Below are positions 35,677 through 45,147 of a stretch of DNA of 64,000 nucleotides, in pieces. Positions within the stretch are counted from its first letter, which is position 1; each line of letters starts with the position of its first letter. Below the pieces are notes generated by a model, which was not told the origin of the DNA, did not search any database, and saw only the letters and a program-made list of their open reading frames with translations. Position numbers and translations under genes: made by a program. The stretch is from positions 620,001 through 684,000 of the forward strand of contig NZ_JAJEWJ010000001.1 of assembly GCF_020687765.1 (NCBI RefSeq). The letters are read 5' to 3'. The stretch is from Sphingobacterium sp. FBM7-1. GTDB lineage: Bacteria > Bacteroidota > Bacteroidia > Sphingobacteriales > Sphingobacteriaceae.

Positions 35677-38361
35677 ATGACGAAAACCGATATCTCTAAC
35701 GACAGCACCTCTTTATTCCACGAAAAATCTATCGATGAAACGCTTGAGCTGTTAAAAACAGACCGCTCCGCTGGTTTATCGGAAAACGAAGCTCAACAGC
35801 GACTAGCCACACACGGCCCAAACCAATTAAAAGCGCATAAACGTAAGTCGATCTTTCGATTATTTATCGGTCAATTGCAAGATACATTGATTTATGTATT
35901 GTTGGCAGCGGTCGTTATTACCATGTTCATGGGCGAGTATCTAGACGGCATCATTATCCTCATCGTTATATGTATCAATGCAACATTGGGTGTCGTTCAG
36001 GAAATAAGAGCGGGAAATGCCATCGAAGCTTTACGAAAGATGGCCTCGCCCAAAGCACTCGTCAAACGAGATCATCAGATTAGGGAAATTGCATCAGAAG
36101 ATATCGTGCCGGGCGATATGGTTATTTTGGATGCGGGTCGTTATGTCCCGGCTGATTTACGTCTCTTGGAAAGCGCAAGTCTACAAATAGATGAATCCGC
36201 CTTGACAGGAGAATCTGTAGCCGTGGAGAAAGATGCTGGAGCCATGTTTTCGGACGACTACCTTCCACTGGGGGACCGGAGTAATCTAGCGTACATGTCA
36301 ACGCTCGTCACATACGGTCGCGGCGTTGGTGTGGTAACCGGCACAGGAACACATACCGAGATGGGGAAAATAGCCGGCATACTTAGCCAAGATAACGAAA
36401 CGAAGACACCGCTTGAAATTCGTTTAGATGAACTGGGGAAAACATTAGGTAAAGCGGCTGTAGCTATCTGTGTGCTGATCTTTATCCTATCTTATTTTCA
36501 AGGAAGGGATCTTACGGAGATGTTTCTAACGTCGGTATCCCTTGCCGTTGCCGCGATTCCAGAAGGACTAGCAGCTATCGTCGCTGTGGTACTCTCTATT
36601 GGTGTTACGAAAATGGCGAAACAAAACGCTATCATTAAGAGGTTACCTGCTGTGGAAACGCTTGGTTCCGTAAATATTGTATGTTCGGATAAAACCGGCA
36701 CACTGACCCAAAACAAAATGACTGTGCAGGAATTTTTCACCTTTACAGATAAAACACAGCAGGTTAGCGACATCGCCGATTTATCTACAGAAGCCCGCTT
36801 GCTTTCTTCAGCCATGGTTTTAGCTTCTGATGCTACCTTAGAAAACGGTAAGGGTACGGGCGATCCTACCGAAATTGCGCTGTTACACTTGGCGGATACG
36901 TTACAAATAAAGAGGAAAGATTTACAGGAATCGCAACCCCGAATAGACGAGCGCGCTTTTGATTCCAACCGCAAAATGATGTCTACACTTCATCAGCACG
37001 AAGATGGCTTCATGCTATATGCAAAGGGCGCCATTGATAGTCTTATCCTAAAATGCAAACAGATCGTCGAAGATGGGGAAATTATACCGCTTAACGATAC
37101 CCACAAAACTATTCTCATGCAAGCGGCGGATGCCATGTCGGATAAAGCCTTACGAACTTTAGCCGTTGCCTACAAACCATTGGAGAGCCAAATTGATTCC
37201 GAAAATTTTGAAAAGGACCTTGTCATGATCGGCGTCGTCGGTATGATCGACCCGCCTCGTGAAGAGGTTAAAGATTCCATCGAGACCGCTAAAGAAGCAG
37301 GTATACGCACGATTATGATTACAGGAGACCATAAAAACACTGCGTTGGCCATCGCCAAAAACCTAGGCATTGCTTCGGCGCTGTCGGAGGCCACAACCGG
37401 TGCGGAAATAGAGAACATGCCCCAGACGGAGTTGGAGTCACATATCGGCGAATACAAAGTTTTTGCCCGGGTTTCGCCCGAACATAAGGTGAATATAGTA
37501 AAAGCTTTTCGGGCTAAAGGTAACATTGTGTCGATGACCGGGGACGGGGTAAATGACGCGCCTTCGTTACATGCGGCAGACATCGGTGTAGCTATGGGAA
37601 TAGCCGGGACGGATGTTGCAAAAAATTCCGCTGATATGATTTTGGCAGACGATAACTTTTCGACCATTATTGTAGCGATTGAACAAGGCCGAAATATTTA
37701 CAATAACATCAAGAAATCCGTTATTTTCTTACTCGCCTGTAATGTAGGCGAAGTGGTCACGATGCTTGTTGCTATACTAATCGGTTTACCCATACCGCTC
37801 ATCGCGACGCAATTACTTTGGATTAATCTGCTCACCGATACTTTGCCTGCCGTTGCGTTAGGTATGGATCCGGGTGATAAGGATGTGATGAAAGAAAAGC
37901 CCAGGCCATTAAACGATAATTTCTTTTCCCACGGCGGCGGACGACGTGTTATTTTCGCAGGCATCCTGATAGGTATCTTGACCATCTTTGCGTTTGTGAG
38001 CGGCTATCACTTTCGAGGATATTCGCCTTTTGCTCAACACATTCCCGAAGAGATCCATGAATACGCTCGAACACTAGCTTTCTTGACGATTATCGGATGT
38101 CAGCTATTCTATTCGTTCAGTTTCCGCCACGCGTATAAATCTATCTTCAAGATGGGGTTCTTCTCTAACCGATACCTTTTCGGCGCTGTTGTTCTGGGTT
38201 TATTATTGCAGTTGTTTGTCCTTTATGTGCCTTTTATGACGGCGGCTTTTAAACTACAAGCGGTGGGGATCGCAGAATGGGCAGGTGTATTGGCCTTAGG
38301 TGTCGTACCGTTGCTTGCTAATGAAGTGATGAAAATATTTGCCAGAAGACGAAGAAAATAG
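35677..38361 (+). CDS. P-type cation ATPase, Ca2+-transporting (P2A) type
   Basis: The 894-residue pump has the cation ATPase N-terminal domain, TGES (177-180), PEGL in the fourth membrane helix (295-298), the phosphorylated Asp338 in CSDKTGTLT, and MTGDGVNDAP. The sixth-helix segment NLLTDTLPAVALGMDPGD has the Asn and Asp ligands of P2A calcium pumps. It should export Ca2+ using ATP; another divalent cation cannot be excluded. It is a single gene ending at a terminator shared with GH97. Confidence 0.93.
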   Translation: MTKTDISNDSTSLFHEKSIDETLELLKTDRSAGLSENEAQQRLATHGPNQLKAHKRKSIFRLFIGQLQDTLIYVLLAAVVITMFMGEYLDGIIILIVICINATLGVVQEIRAGNAIEALRKMASPKALVKRDHQIREIASEDIVPGDMVILDAGRYVPADLRLLESASLQIDESALTGESVAVEKDAGAMFSDDYLPLGDRSNLAYMSTLVTYGRGVGVVTGTGTHTEMGKIAGILSQDNETKTPLEIRLDELGKTLGKAAVAICVLIFILSYFQGRDLTEMFLTSVSLAVAAIPEGLAAIVAVVLSIGVTKMAKQNAIIKRLPAVETLGSVNIVCSDKTGTLTQNKMTVQEFFTFTDKTQQVSDIADLSTEARLLSSAMVLASDATLENGKGTGDPTEIALLHLADTLQIKRKDLQESQPRIDERAFDSNRKMMSTLHQHEDGFMLYAKGAIDSLILKCKQIVEDGEIIPLNDTHKTILMQAADAMSDKALRTLAVAYKPLESQIDSENFEKDLVMIGVVGMIDPPREEVKDSIETAKEAGIRTIMITGDHKNTALAIAKNLGIASALSEATTGAEIENMPQTELESHIGEYKVFARVSPEHKVNIVKAFRAKGNIVSMTGDGVNDAPSLHAADIGVAMGIAGTDVAKNSADMILADDNFSTIIVAIEQGRNIYNNIKKSVIFLLACNVGEVVTMLVAILIGLPIPLIATQLLWINLLTDTLPAVALGMDPGDKDVMKEKPRPLNDNFFSHGGGRRVIFAGILIGILTIFAFVSGYHFRGYSPFAQHIPEEIHEYARTLAFLTIIGCQLFYSFSFRHAYKSIFKMGFFSNRYLFGAVVLGLLLQLFVLYVPFMTAAFKLQAVGIAEWAGVLALGVVPLLANEVMKIFARRRRK

Positions 38362-38382
38362 AGACGCAAATTTTGCGTCTCT
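38360..38382. terminator. Bidirectional terminator between the P-ATPase and GH97
   Basis: AGAGACGCAA and TTGCGTCTCT form a perfect 10-bp stem with a 3-base loop, overlapping the ATPase stop and followed by a T-rich stretch. GH97 ends 8 bp away on the other strand. Confidence 0.75.
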
Positions 38383-38389
38383 AAGTATT

Positions 38390-40336
38390 TTATTTTCCAA
38401 CAATAATGACCGCTCCGTTTGATTGTAGCGTTAACTTGACCGTTTTATTGTTATTAATTTTTAGACTCCCTTGGTTGGGATTTAGTTTGGCATCATCCCA
38501 ATAGTGTACGGCTTGATTTCCAGAAAGCATCGGCAAGGAAACAACAACATCTTTTGTATTCTTTTCCGCATTGATTCCGGCTATATACCACGTATCACCC
38601 TGTCGGCGTGCCAATACCACATACTTACCTGGGTAACCGTCGATGAATACGGTTTCGTCCCAAACAGTAGGTACCTCCTTCATAAAATCGATGACAAAAT
38701 CTGGGAATTCATGCAGGTTATTGGGTGTAATACCAAAGTTCTGGACAGGTGTTTGGAACAATACGGCCGTAGCTAATTGAAAGGTTTCGCTTGTCTTACG
38801 GATTGTCCCTCCATTATTTTCCCGATTATGACGTTTATTCAGCAATACAGGTCCAAAATCCATCGAAGCGACGGTATTGCGGATAAAAGGATGCAGCGTC
38901 GCATTGTATGCTTCTGTATCATTCGCGTGCTGGGTAAATATTAAATTTTCCGAAGCTAAAACTGCCTCACTACCTACAAAATTCGGATACATACGCTCCC
39001 ACCCACGCGGTAAGGTACATCCATGAAAAATAACGACTAACCCATGGTCGTTCGCGTCCGAAAGAATATCTTCATAAAGTTTCATGGTTTCCTGCTTGTC
39101 ACCACCAAAAAAATCAACTTTTATTCCTTTAACACCAATGCGCTGCATCCAAGCCATTTCTTGTTTTCGGGCGACGGCAGTATTCATCCGATTTTTAGGC
39201 CCCTGAGGCGCATCATTCCAAAAGCCGTTGGAGTTATACCAGAGGCAAATCCCTACCCCTTTGTCCCTACCGTATTGTACCAACTCTTCCACTTTGTCAC
39301 GACCTATTTTACTGTCCCACCAGTTGTCTACCAGCGCAAACTCCCATCCCATGTTAGCCGATAGATCAATAAATATTTTCTGGTCCTCAAAATTGATACT
39401 TCCATCTTGCCACTCGAGCCAACTCCAGGTCGAACGACCAAATTGATAATCTTGTGAAGGCTCGTATAGCGGTTTTACAACATCGAATGCAATCGTAGTT
39501 TCGACGATAGGCTTTAGATCTCTTCCTACCGTAATTGTCCGCCAAGGCGTATAACCCGGAAGCCCAAGGCCGGGTAATGCACTACCTAGCCCATTATTTT
39601 CACCCGCTTCGGGAAAAGAAATCTGATAAAGTCCATCTGCTGTGCCTTCACTCAATTTGGAACCACAATACTGACTACCCACGCCTGTTTCGGATACCAG
39701 TACCCACCCTCGATCACCGACACGAAATAAAGCGGGGAACGTATAACCAATACCGTACACAGAAGGTGTACCAATCGCCTCATCAGGAACATACTCTTCT
39801 TCGTAACTCGGCTTCGTTTTCTTCCACCCAATCATAGGCGTGGCTTGCGGTGTCAAAAACGTCGTGGTCACCGCCGGGAAGTCAAAACCAGTCCACTCCT
39901 TTTCTACAATCACGTTCGCCGGTTCACCGGTTTGAGGTATCCCATAGCGGAAAGCAATATTGTTATTACTGACTTGAAAAATAACTTCAAGCAACCTACT
40001 ATCTTTAGTTTCAAACGTAAAGCGATGCTCATTCGCTTGGTAGTGAACGGATTTTCTCTTTATTTTAGGCTCCTCATAATGTTCATTCACCAACCGGGTT
40101 TGATTATCAATTAAACGAAGTCCGTTAGCAAGATCTCCGATATGTGTCTGCAAACCTAAGGGTGATTTTTCGAGCATCTCCTGCCCATCAAAAGCTACCG
40201 AATAATATAATTTCCCTTTATCCAACTCCAGCAGTACGGAAAGATCGTTATCGGGACTGACCATACTCATTTGTTGGGCTTTAACACCAGACAAACTGAG
40301 TAGAAGCAAAACACTTGCGATAAAATTCCTCTTCAT
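38390..40336 (-). CDS. Glycoside hydrolase family 97, retaining type
   Basis: The 648-residue enzyme has a signal peptide (ending VKAQ), an N-terminal beta-sandwich, a (beta/alpha)8 barrel and a C-terminal sheet, as in GH97. Asp408 in KVDFFGGD and Glu457 in VGSEAV occupy the nucleophile and acid/base positions of retaining GH97, whereas inverting SusB-type enzymes use a Glu base. Retaining members include alpha-galactosidases and beta-L-arabinopyranosidases; both fit the arabinogalactan context here. It is the last gene of the left arm, 46 bp after the BNR_4 gene. No lipobox is seen, so it is probably periplasmic. Confidence 0.93.
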   Translation of the reverse strand: MKRNFIASVLLLLSLSGVKAQQMSMVSPDNDLSVLLELDKGKLYYSVAFDGQEMLEKSPLGLQTHIGDLANGLRLIDNQTRLVNEHYEEPKIKRKSVHYQANEHRFTFETKDSRLLEVIFQVSNNNIAFRYGIPQTGEPANVIVEKEWTGFDFPAVTTTFLTPQATPMIGWKKTKPSYEEEYVPDEAIGTPSVYGIGYTFPALFRVGDRGWVLVSETGVGSQYCGSKLSEGTADGLYQISFPEAGENNGLGSALPGLGLPGYTPWRTITVGRDLKPIVETTIAFDVVKPLYEPSQDYQFGRSTWSWLEWQDGSINFEDQKIFIDLSANMGWEFALVDNWWDSKIGRDKVEELVQYGRDKGVGICLWYNSNGFWNDAPQGPKNRMNTAVARKQEMAWMQRIGVKGIKVDFFGGDKQETMKLYEDILSDANDHGLVVIFHGCTLPRGWERMYPNFVGSEAVLASENLIFTQHANDTEAYNATLHPFIRNTVASMDFGPVLLNKRHNRENNGGTIRKTSETFQLATAVLFQTPVQNFGITPNNLHEFPDFVIDFMKEVPTVWDETVFIDGYPGKYVVLARRQGDTWYIAGINAEKNTKDVVVSLPMLSGNQAVHYWDDAKLNPNQGSLKINNNKTVKLTLQSNGAVIIVGK

Positions 40337-40382
40337 TTTTACAGTTATTATGTTTACAGTTTACGATTCAAGTTCATTTCTT

Positions 40383-41714
40383 CTATTCGCCAAAATCCGG
40401 TTTCCACTCGATAACTTTTATGGCTGTTGGTGCGACTTCTAATAAACCTTCGCCGTCCTTTTGATCAGTTTGCTGTACATACAGCGCTAGACGCTTTTTA
40501 TTTCGCCATAACTCCGTATCATAAGTAGGTTCCCAGGCTCCTAATCCATGCTCCGAAAGATCAAATATTTCGAAATCATCCTGATGCACATTATTTAGTT
40601 TCAATACCGACGCCTTACTACCTCGCTCGCGATCGCGGAATAGTAGCAACAACGAAGATTTCCTTCCTTTGCCCGTTACTAAAAGCTGCGGTCTCGAAAT
40701 AGGGATTTCTTTCGTGCCGTGACCGCTTAACGAGAAAGCGGTAGACCGAAAATTTAAAGACTTCACTTGCCAATGGTCGTCGACCCAGTAGATAATTTTA
40801 TATTGTGGAATCGTCGTGTCCGAAGCCCTCCAATAAGTTGCAATAAAGGGATTTCCCTCATCGTCCGCCGCCATAGCAGTCTGATTGATTAGCTCACTTT
40901 GCTGCGGTATCTGCGCGGCGTATTCCGCATTTTCGGCGATAATAGGCAACATATACGTGGTTCCATCCGTTCGTTGCCAGGTCAATCCGCCATCTTTTGA
41001 ACAAGCATAGGCCATATCATGGTTACTAGCCACATCGGGCGAATCCCGCCATACCCAAGAAACATGAATCGTTCCTTTTTTATCTACATAAGCCTGCCAA
41101 TAGGCATTCCGTAGCCCTTCACCACTGATTAAATTGGTATGTAAACGCTTCCATTGCCTCTTTGCCACATCATATTTATTGATAATTAAATTACCTGCTC
41201 CCGATCCACCGTCACGGTAGAAAAAAAGTAAATCACCGGTGGGCAGTGCAAAAAACTCAGGGTACGTCACGCTATTTTCTTCCGATCCTACCATAGCTTC
41301 TTCTTTTCCCAGCTCCAATCCGCCAGGTTTCAGACTCTTTGCATATCGCAAACGCCCATTATGGTGATCCCAAGCTACATGCAGATAACCATCGCCATCA
41401 ATCATCATGCTGATCACATTATGCGCATCCGAAGCATGACCGCTATATGGTGTCCGTTTTAACGTCCAGCGATCACTATTTAGCCGTCGTTTTCCCAATA
41501 TCAAAAAGCCTTCTCCATCGTAATAGGATATGAATTGGAAAGACGCGTTACTGACTAGCGAATTTTTTCTAAATACAGCGGTATTCACCGTGTTTTTAGC
41601 CCATCCAAAACCGACATCCATTACCCGCGCGTCGCGCGGTTGCGCATACAGCACGATCGGCATAAAGAGGATACTTGTTAGCAAAAAGTTAATCCATATG
41701 TTTTTTCTGACCAT
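40383..41714 (-). CDS. BNR_4 beta-propeller enzyme (GH145/PL42-like)
   Basis: The 443-residue exported protein (signal ending LYAQ) has BNR-type propeller repeats, including [19 protein letters not shown] (DHH at 116-118), [20 protein letters not shown] and [14 protein letters not shown]_4 proteins of this kind include GH145/PL42 enzymes, which remove terminal L-rhamnose from glucuronic acid in arabinogalactan, by hydrolysis or beta-elimination. The GH105 gene just upstream, 36 bp away, would handle the unsaturated uronate made by a lyase, which favours lyase action. The family assignment is from pattern memory and the activity is inferred. Confidence 0.72.
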   Translation of the reverse strand: MVRKNIWINFLLTSILFMPIVLYAQPRDARVMDVGFGWAKNTVNTAVFRKNSLVSNASFQFISYYDGEGFLILGKRRLNSDRWTLKRTPYSGHASDAHNVISMMIDGDGYLHVAWDHHNGRLRYAKSLKPGGLELGKEEAMVGSEENSVTYPEFFALPTGDLLFFYRDGGSGAGNLIINKYDVAKRQWKRLHTNLISGEGLRNAYWQAYVDKKGTIHVSWVWRDSPDVASNHDMAYACSKDGGLTWQRTDGTTYMLPIIAENAEYAAQIPQQSELINQTAMAADDEGNPFIATYWRASDTTIPQYKIIYWVDDHWQVKSLNFRSTAFSLSGHGTKEIPISRPQLLVTGKGRKSSLLLLFRDRERGSKASVLKLNNVHQDDFEIFDLSEHGLGAWEPTYDTELWRNKKRLALYVQQTDQKDGEGLLEVAPTAIKVIEWKPDFGE

Positions 41715-41750
41715 AATCTACTATTAATACTGGGTAACGAGCGGTAACCG

Positions 41751-42866
41751 CTACTGGTTCAAGTACCGGTACATCTCCGATCCGGCTAATAAAAACGCCC
41801 CCACCCCGAAACTAGCAGTCGACTGCGCATCAACTACTTGACCGGGTATTGCTTTTTCACCAATAGGCTGAATATAACCTACTCGTCCATCTTCTTGTAA
41901 GGCAGTTTCGCTTAAAAAGCGCCAACCCGATTTTGCAATAGGAATATATTTTTTTTCAGCTAGTAAACCGTTGTTTATTCCCCAAAGGAAACCATAAGTA
42001 AAAAAGGCGGTACCACTAGCTTCTGGTCCCGGCGCATGATTAGGGTCCAACATACTACGTGTCCAGTACCCCTCCTTTTGCTGACACTTGGCAATGGCTT
42101 CGGCCATGTCCTGATAACGTTGCACATAAAAATCATAATGTTGGTGATCCTTTGGGAGATCCTGCAGTACTTTGGCTAAACCAGCGAATACCCAACCATC
42201 TCCCCTCGCCCAAAAGTCTTTCTTTCCGTTTTCCGACTTATGCTTGGGATATACGTATTTCGCATCTCGATAGTACAATGCCTCTTTTTTATCATACATG
42301 ATACTATCTGCATATTGTAGATAACTATACATTTTATCAAGATATAATTCATCGCCGGTCAGCTTATACATTTTAGTCATCACAGGCATAACCATATAAA
42401 GTCCGTCTGCCCACCACCAATAATCGTTGTTGGGGGTACTCATCTGGTATTCCATTACCTCTATAGCCCTAGCTATCTTATAGGGTTTTGGATCTAAATT
42501 ATAAAGATCGATATAGGTTTGAAAACAGGTTTGCCAATCACCAAAAAGTACATAATCGTCTTTCTCCCCATAGGAATATTTCCATTCTGCCTTATTATCG
42601 GACTTGGCGCCCTTCCATTCATTATGCACTGCCCACGCTTCTGAATAATTCCGATAGGCTTCATTTCGGGTCAATTTATAAAGCTCCATATTTCCCGTGT
42701 GGTAGGCGGCCACGTCCCAAAAGGACCACAAGGTGGGTTTGTTGTTTTCCTGCCAATATACGTTGGCCAAGTTCAACTTCGACATTACATCCTCCTTGTT
42801 TAGTCGTTGACTAAAAGAAGCAAAGGAATAGCATAATAAAAAACAAAGGATAAGGTTTATACGCAT
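41751..42866 (-). CDS. GH105 unsaturated glucuronyl/galacturonyl hydrolase
   Basis: The 371-residue exported protein (signal ending SFSQ) has the (alpha/alpha)6 barrel signatures of GH105/GH88: YWWWADGLYMVMPVM with the expected catalytic Asp154, and ARGDGWVFAGLAKVL. These enzymes add water to the double bond of 4,5-unsaturated uronic acids left by lyases, releasing them. It is the first gene of the left arm, divergent from the double GH43 gene. Next to the BNR_4 enzyme the likely target is unsaturated glucuronate from arabinogalactan side chains, though rhamnogalacturonan products are an alternative. Confidence 0.88.
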   Translation of the reverse strand: MRINLILCFLLCYSFASFSQRLNKEDVMSKLNLANVYWQENNKPTLWSFWDVAAYHTGNMELYKLTRNEAYRNYSEAWAVHNEWKGAKSDNKAEWKYSYGEKDDYVLFGDWQTCFQTYIDLYNLDPKPYKIARAIEVMEYQMSTPNNDYWWWADGLYMVMPVMTKMYKLTGDELYLDKMYSYLQYADSIMYDKKEALYYRDAKYVYPKHKSENGKKDFWARGDGWVFAGLAKVLQDLPKDHQHYDFYVQRYQDMAEAIAKCQQKEGYWTRSMLDPNHAPGPEASGTAFFTYGFLWGINNGLLAEKKYIPIAKSGWRFLSETALQEDGRVGYIQPIGEKAIPGQVVDAQSTASFGVGAFLLAGSEMYRYLNQ

Positions 42867-43223
42867 CTCTTATTTGGTTAAATTTAAACATTAAATTATG
42901 TACACCGTACCTAACAAAGGTACCTCCCCCTCGTTAAACCCATGTTTAAATAAAAACTATTTACTGCCTAAAATTGGCTCAAGAAAACTTCTTCTTGTTG
43001 TTTTGAACCCTATTTAAACTTCTTTGACCTTAAAACCCCTGCTGCACACACATTTACTGGCTAGCTTTGTGTTAGCAGCTAGACGATTAAAAAATAAATG
43101 TAAAAAAAACATTTAAAATAACGATAACATTTTTTATTTTTAGGCTACGATATAAAAATGTAACGGCTTAGCTAGCCTCGATACAAACCTTATTTCGATT
43201 ATAGTATTTATATATGTTAACCC
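42867..43223. promoter_or_regulatory. Divergent control region of the polysaccharide locus
   Basis: This 357-bp gap separates GH105 (left) and the double GH43 (right) and must hold both promoters. A TAGCTTTG box (43062-43069) fits TAnnTTTG on the plus strand but lacks a good -33 element. The remainder is AT-rich with short T- and A-runs (43095-43145). Binding sites for the hybrid regulator are expected here by family knowledge but I could not identify a repeat with confidence. Confidence 0.45.
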
Positions 43224-45125
43224 ATGAATAAAAAAACCCTTACATTCTGTTTGTTCCTATGCGGTATATTGATGACGCATGCACAGCCTAAAAATCCGGT
43301 AGAGAAAGATTTCGTCGGCTATCTTTTTACTTATTTTACAGGAAACGCTGTAGAAGAAGAACAGGTGCATTACGCTATTAGTAACGATGGCTTTAACTAT
43401 GCTGCTTTAAACAGCAACAGACCTGTATTACATTCGAAAGATATCAGTTCGACGGGCGGTGTACGTGACCCACACCTCTTACGTCGTCACGACAATAAAG
43501 GATTTTACATGGTGTTGACGGATATGACTTCATCAAAAGGATGGGATTCCAATCGCGCGTTAATTTTATTGAAATCGCAAAACCTTACGGATTGGACCTC
43601 ACATGTTATCAACATCCAACAAAAATATCCAAATCAGGAAAACCTAAAACGTGTGTGGGCTCCGCAGACTGTTTTCGATGAAAAAGCACAAAAGTATATG
43701 GTCTATTGGTCTATGCAGCACGGTGACGGGCCAGATATTATCTATTATGCGTACGCGAACGCAGATTTTACAGATTTGGAAGGCACCCCTCAACCGCTGT
43801 TCATACCTAAAAACAAAAAATCTTGTATTGACGGCGATATTATTTACAAAAATGGTATTTATCACCTGTTCTATAAAACAGAAGGCCATGGCAATGGCTT
43901 AAAGAAAGCGATGACCGACGACCTTACCTCTGGTGTATGGATTGAACAACCAGGATACAAACAACAAACCACAGAAGCGGTAGAAGGATCAAGTATTTTC
44001 AAACTAACAAATACGGATAAATATATACTGATGTACGATGTATATATGAAAGGTGCTTACCAATTCTGTGAGAGCTATGACTTAGATGAATTTCAGATCA
44101 TTGACCAACAGATCAATATGGATTTCCACCCTAGACATGGGAGCATCATCCCCATCACCCGGAAAGAATATAAACATCTATTAACAACCTACGGTACACC
44201 AAATAATTTTCAGGTTATTAAACAAAATAACCCGGTATTGGAAGGTTATCATGCCGATCCCGAAATTCTCTATGCAGAAAAAACTGAAAAATACTACTTA
44301 TACCCTACAAGCGATGGCTACACGGGGTGGGCTGGCGACTATTTCAAGGTATTTTCCTCCGATAATCTAGTAGACTGGAAAGAGGAAGGCACCATGTTGG
44401 ATTTGAAGACAGATGTTTCATGGGCAAACCGGAACGCCTGGGCACCCGCCATCATTGAGAAAAAGCTTAAAAAGAATACATACAAGTATTACTATTATTA
44501 TACAGCAGCACAAAAAATTGGCGTAGCCGTAGCAGAGCACCCTACCGGACCGTTTACCGACTCGGGCAAACCTCTTGTTTCCACCAAGCCGGCGGGCGTG
44601 AATGGTGGTCAGGAAATCGACCCGGATGTGTTCCAAGATCCGGTGAGTGGAAAATCTTACCTGTATTGGGGAAATGGATATGGTGCCGTTGCAGAGCTGA
44701 ATGAGGACATGGTATCGCTGAAAGAGAATACCACCAAAATCATCACGCCGGACGAAACCTTTCGCGAAGGATTCTATGTCTTTTATCGTAACGGAACATA
44801 TTATTTTTTATGGTCAGAAGATGACACCCGTAGTGAAAACTACCGCGTGCGGTATGGCACTTCTAAATCTCCTATGGGTCCCATTGACATACCCGAAAAC
44901 AACCTCATCCTAACTAAAAATCCAGCATTAGGCATCTATGGGCCGGGGCATAATTCCGTCTTACAGATTCCGGGTAAAGACGAATGGTATATCGTTTACC
45001 ACCGCTTCAGCCGCCCCAACGGCATTAAAATGGGCGACGCGGCTGGTTATCACCGTGAGGTATGTATAGATAAAATGGAGTTTAATGAAGACGGCAGTAT
45101 CAAGCCGGTTGTTCCAACATTATAA
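43224..45125 (+). CDS. Double GH43-like exo-glycosidase
   Basis: The 633-residue exported protein (signal ending THAQ) carries two five-bladed GH43-type propellers in tandem. The first (about 30-320) has VRDPHLL (D82), CIDGDIIY (about 202) and VEGSS (E253). The second (about 335-633) has YHADPEI (D344), EIDPDVF (D465) and REGFYVFY (E514). Each therefore keeps a plausible base, pKa-modulating Asp and acid. GH43 enzymes mostly release L-arabinofuranose, D-xylose or galactose. Two active propellers could cut two linkages of one branch. It opens the right arm, 22 bp before GH127. Confidence 0.88.
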   Translation: MNKKTLTFCLFLCGILMTHAQPKNPVEKDFVGYLFTYFTGNAVEEEQVHYAISNDGFNYAALNSNRPVLHSKDISSTGGVRDPHLLRRHDNKGFYMVLTDMTSSKGWDSNRALILLKSQNLTDWTSHVINIQQKYPNQENLKRVWAPQTVFDEKAQKYMVYWSMQHGDGPDIIYYAYANADFTDLEGTPQPLFIPKNKKSCIDGDIIYKNGIYHLFYKTEGHGNGLKKAMTDDLTSGVWIEQPGYKQQTTEAVEGSSIFKLTNTDKYILMYDVYMKGAYQFCESYDLDEFQIIDQQINMDFHPRHGSIIPITRKEYKHLLTTYGTPNNFQVIKQNNPVLEGYHADPEILYAEKTEKYYLYPTSDGYTGWAGDYFKVFSSDNLVDWKEEGTMLDLKTDVSWANRNAWAPAIIEKKLKKNTYKYYYYYTAAQKIGVAVAEHPTGPFTDSGKPLVSTKPAGVNGGQEIDPDVFQDPVSGKSYLYWGNGYGAVAELNEDMVSLKENTTKIITPDETFREGFYVFYRNGTYYFLWSEDDTRSENYRVRYGTSKSPMGPIDIPENNLILTKNPALGIYGPGHNSVLQIPGKDEWYIVYHRFSRPNGIKMGDAAGYHREVCIDKMEFNEDGSIKPVVPTL

Positions 45126-45147
45126 ATAAATCTTTGCGCGCTGCTAT

